Source: DASVLX01 sp035552275
Lineage (GTDB): Bacteria > Actinomycetota > Actinomycetes > Mycobacteriales > Pseudonocardiaceae
Direction of reading: 5' to 3'
NCBI GenBank assembly: GCA_035552275.1
Contig: DASZLR010000250.1
Coordinates: 1-5,483 of the forward strand
DNA length: 5,483 nucleotides
Shown: positions 5,361 to 5,483 of the stretch, in pieces
Layout: every line of letters begins with the position of its first letter
How positions within the stretch are numbered: position 1 is the first letter of the stretch
Notes under the pieces: model-generated
Told to the model about the DNA's origin: nothing
Seen by the model: the letters and a program-made list of their open reading frames with translations, nothing else
The model's database searches: none
Translations under genes and position numbers: made by a program

Positions 5361-5483
5361 ATGAAGGTGTTCCTCACCGGGGCCAGCGGCGGGATCGGCT
5401 CCCTGCTCGTCCCCGAGCTGATCGCCGCCGGTCACGAGGTGCTGGGCCTGGCCCGCTCCGACGCCGCGGCACAGACCGTCACC
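5361..5483 (+). CDS. NAD(P)-dependent SDR/epimerase-like oxidoreductase, N-terminal fragment
   Basis: The first 41 codons are present; the gene runs off the right edge. The protein starts MKVFLTGASGGIGSLLVPEL, an opening Rossmann beta-alpha unit with the GxxGxxG dinucleotide motif at residues 7-13. The second strand is EVLGLARSD. The Arg32-Ser33 pair at its end would suit the 2'-phosphate of NADP(H), though this is a weak guide. The short distance from Met1 to the glycine motif resembles the extended SDR / NAD-dependent epimerase-dehydratase group. The substrate cannot be told from this fragment. The gene is divergent from tetR and preceded by two palindromic operators, so it is probably kept off until the TetR ligand is present. 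Confidence 0.88.
   Translation, partial: MKVFLTGASGGIGSLLVPELIAAGHEVLGLARSDAAAQTVT

Noticed and set aside
1..5483. Mobile elements, CRISPR arrays, tRNA or rRNA genes, phage or defence genes
   Set aside because: No terminal repeats, spacer arrays, RNA-gene motifs or such protein families were seen; the coding content is ordinary chromosomal metabolism plus one regulator pair.

Overview
The window comes from a high-GC Gram-positive bacterium, almost certainly an actinomycete. The reasons are strong G/C bias at third codon positions, an IlvB very like the mycobacterial enzyme, TANNNT-type -10 boxes and apparent leaderless starts. The pairing of ilvBN with an E. coli-type ilvD and a small PH-like membrane protein suggests the Pseudonocardiales, but this is inference from memory of gene order, not a search.

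Left part (1-2129, minus strand): the start of ilvN and all of ilvB, the regulatory and catalytic subunits of acetohydroxyacid synthase. Upstream of ilvB is a complete ribosome-mediated attenuator. It has a sigma70-like promoter, a 15-codon leader peptide (MSSNNVLVLRRRVDA) with Val-Leu-Val-Leu in the middle, a long hairpin, and a Rho-independent terminator ending in six T's before ilvB. The leader peptide seems to start at or within a few bases of the transcript 5' end. Two TGAC-N6-GTCA sites, 22 bp apart, overlap the -35 box and the DNA just upstream, and may bind an unidentified regulator.

Middle (2130-4660, plus strand): a divergent small membrane protein with a bacterial PH-like domain, of unknown role. 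It is followed 88 bp later by ilvD, dihydroxyacid dehydratase, the third enzyme of the valine/isoleucine pathway. ilvD ends in an intrinsic terminator whose stem contains the stop codon. AHAS (IlvBN) and IlvD act in one pathway; the intervening step, ilvC, is not in the window but would be expected beyond ilvN.

Right part (4691-5483): an unrelated regulatory module. A TetR-family repressor gene on the minus strand is divergent from a truncated NAD(P)-dependent SDR/epimerase-like oxidoreductase gene. The gap between them holds two near-identical perfect palindromes, 32 bp centre to centre (about three helical turns), over both predicted promoters. This is a strong case for autoregulation plus repression of the oxidoreductase.

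No mobile element, CRISPR array, tRNA or rRNA gene was seen. Most of the window is conserved metabolism. The regulatory DNA at 1982-2155 and 5289-5355 is the most informative part.
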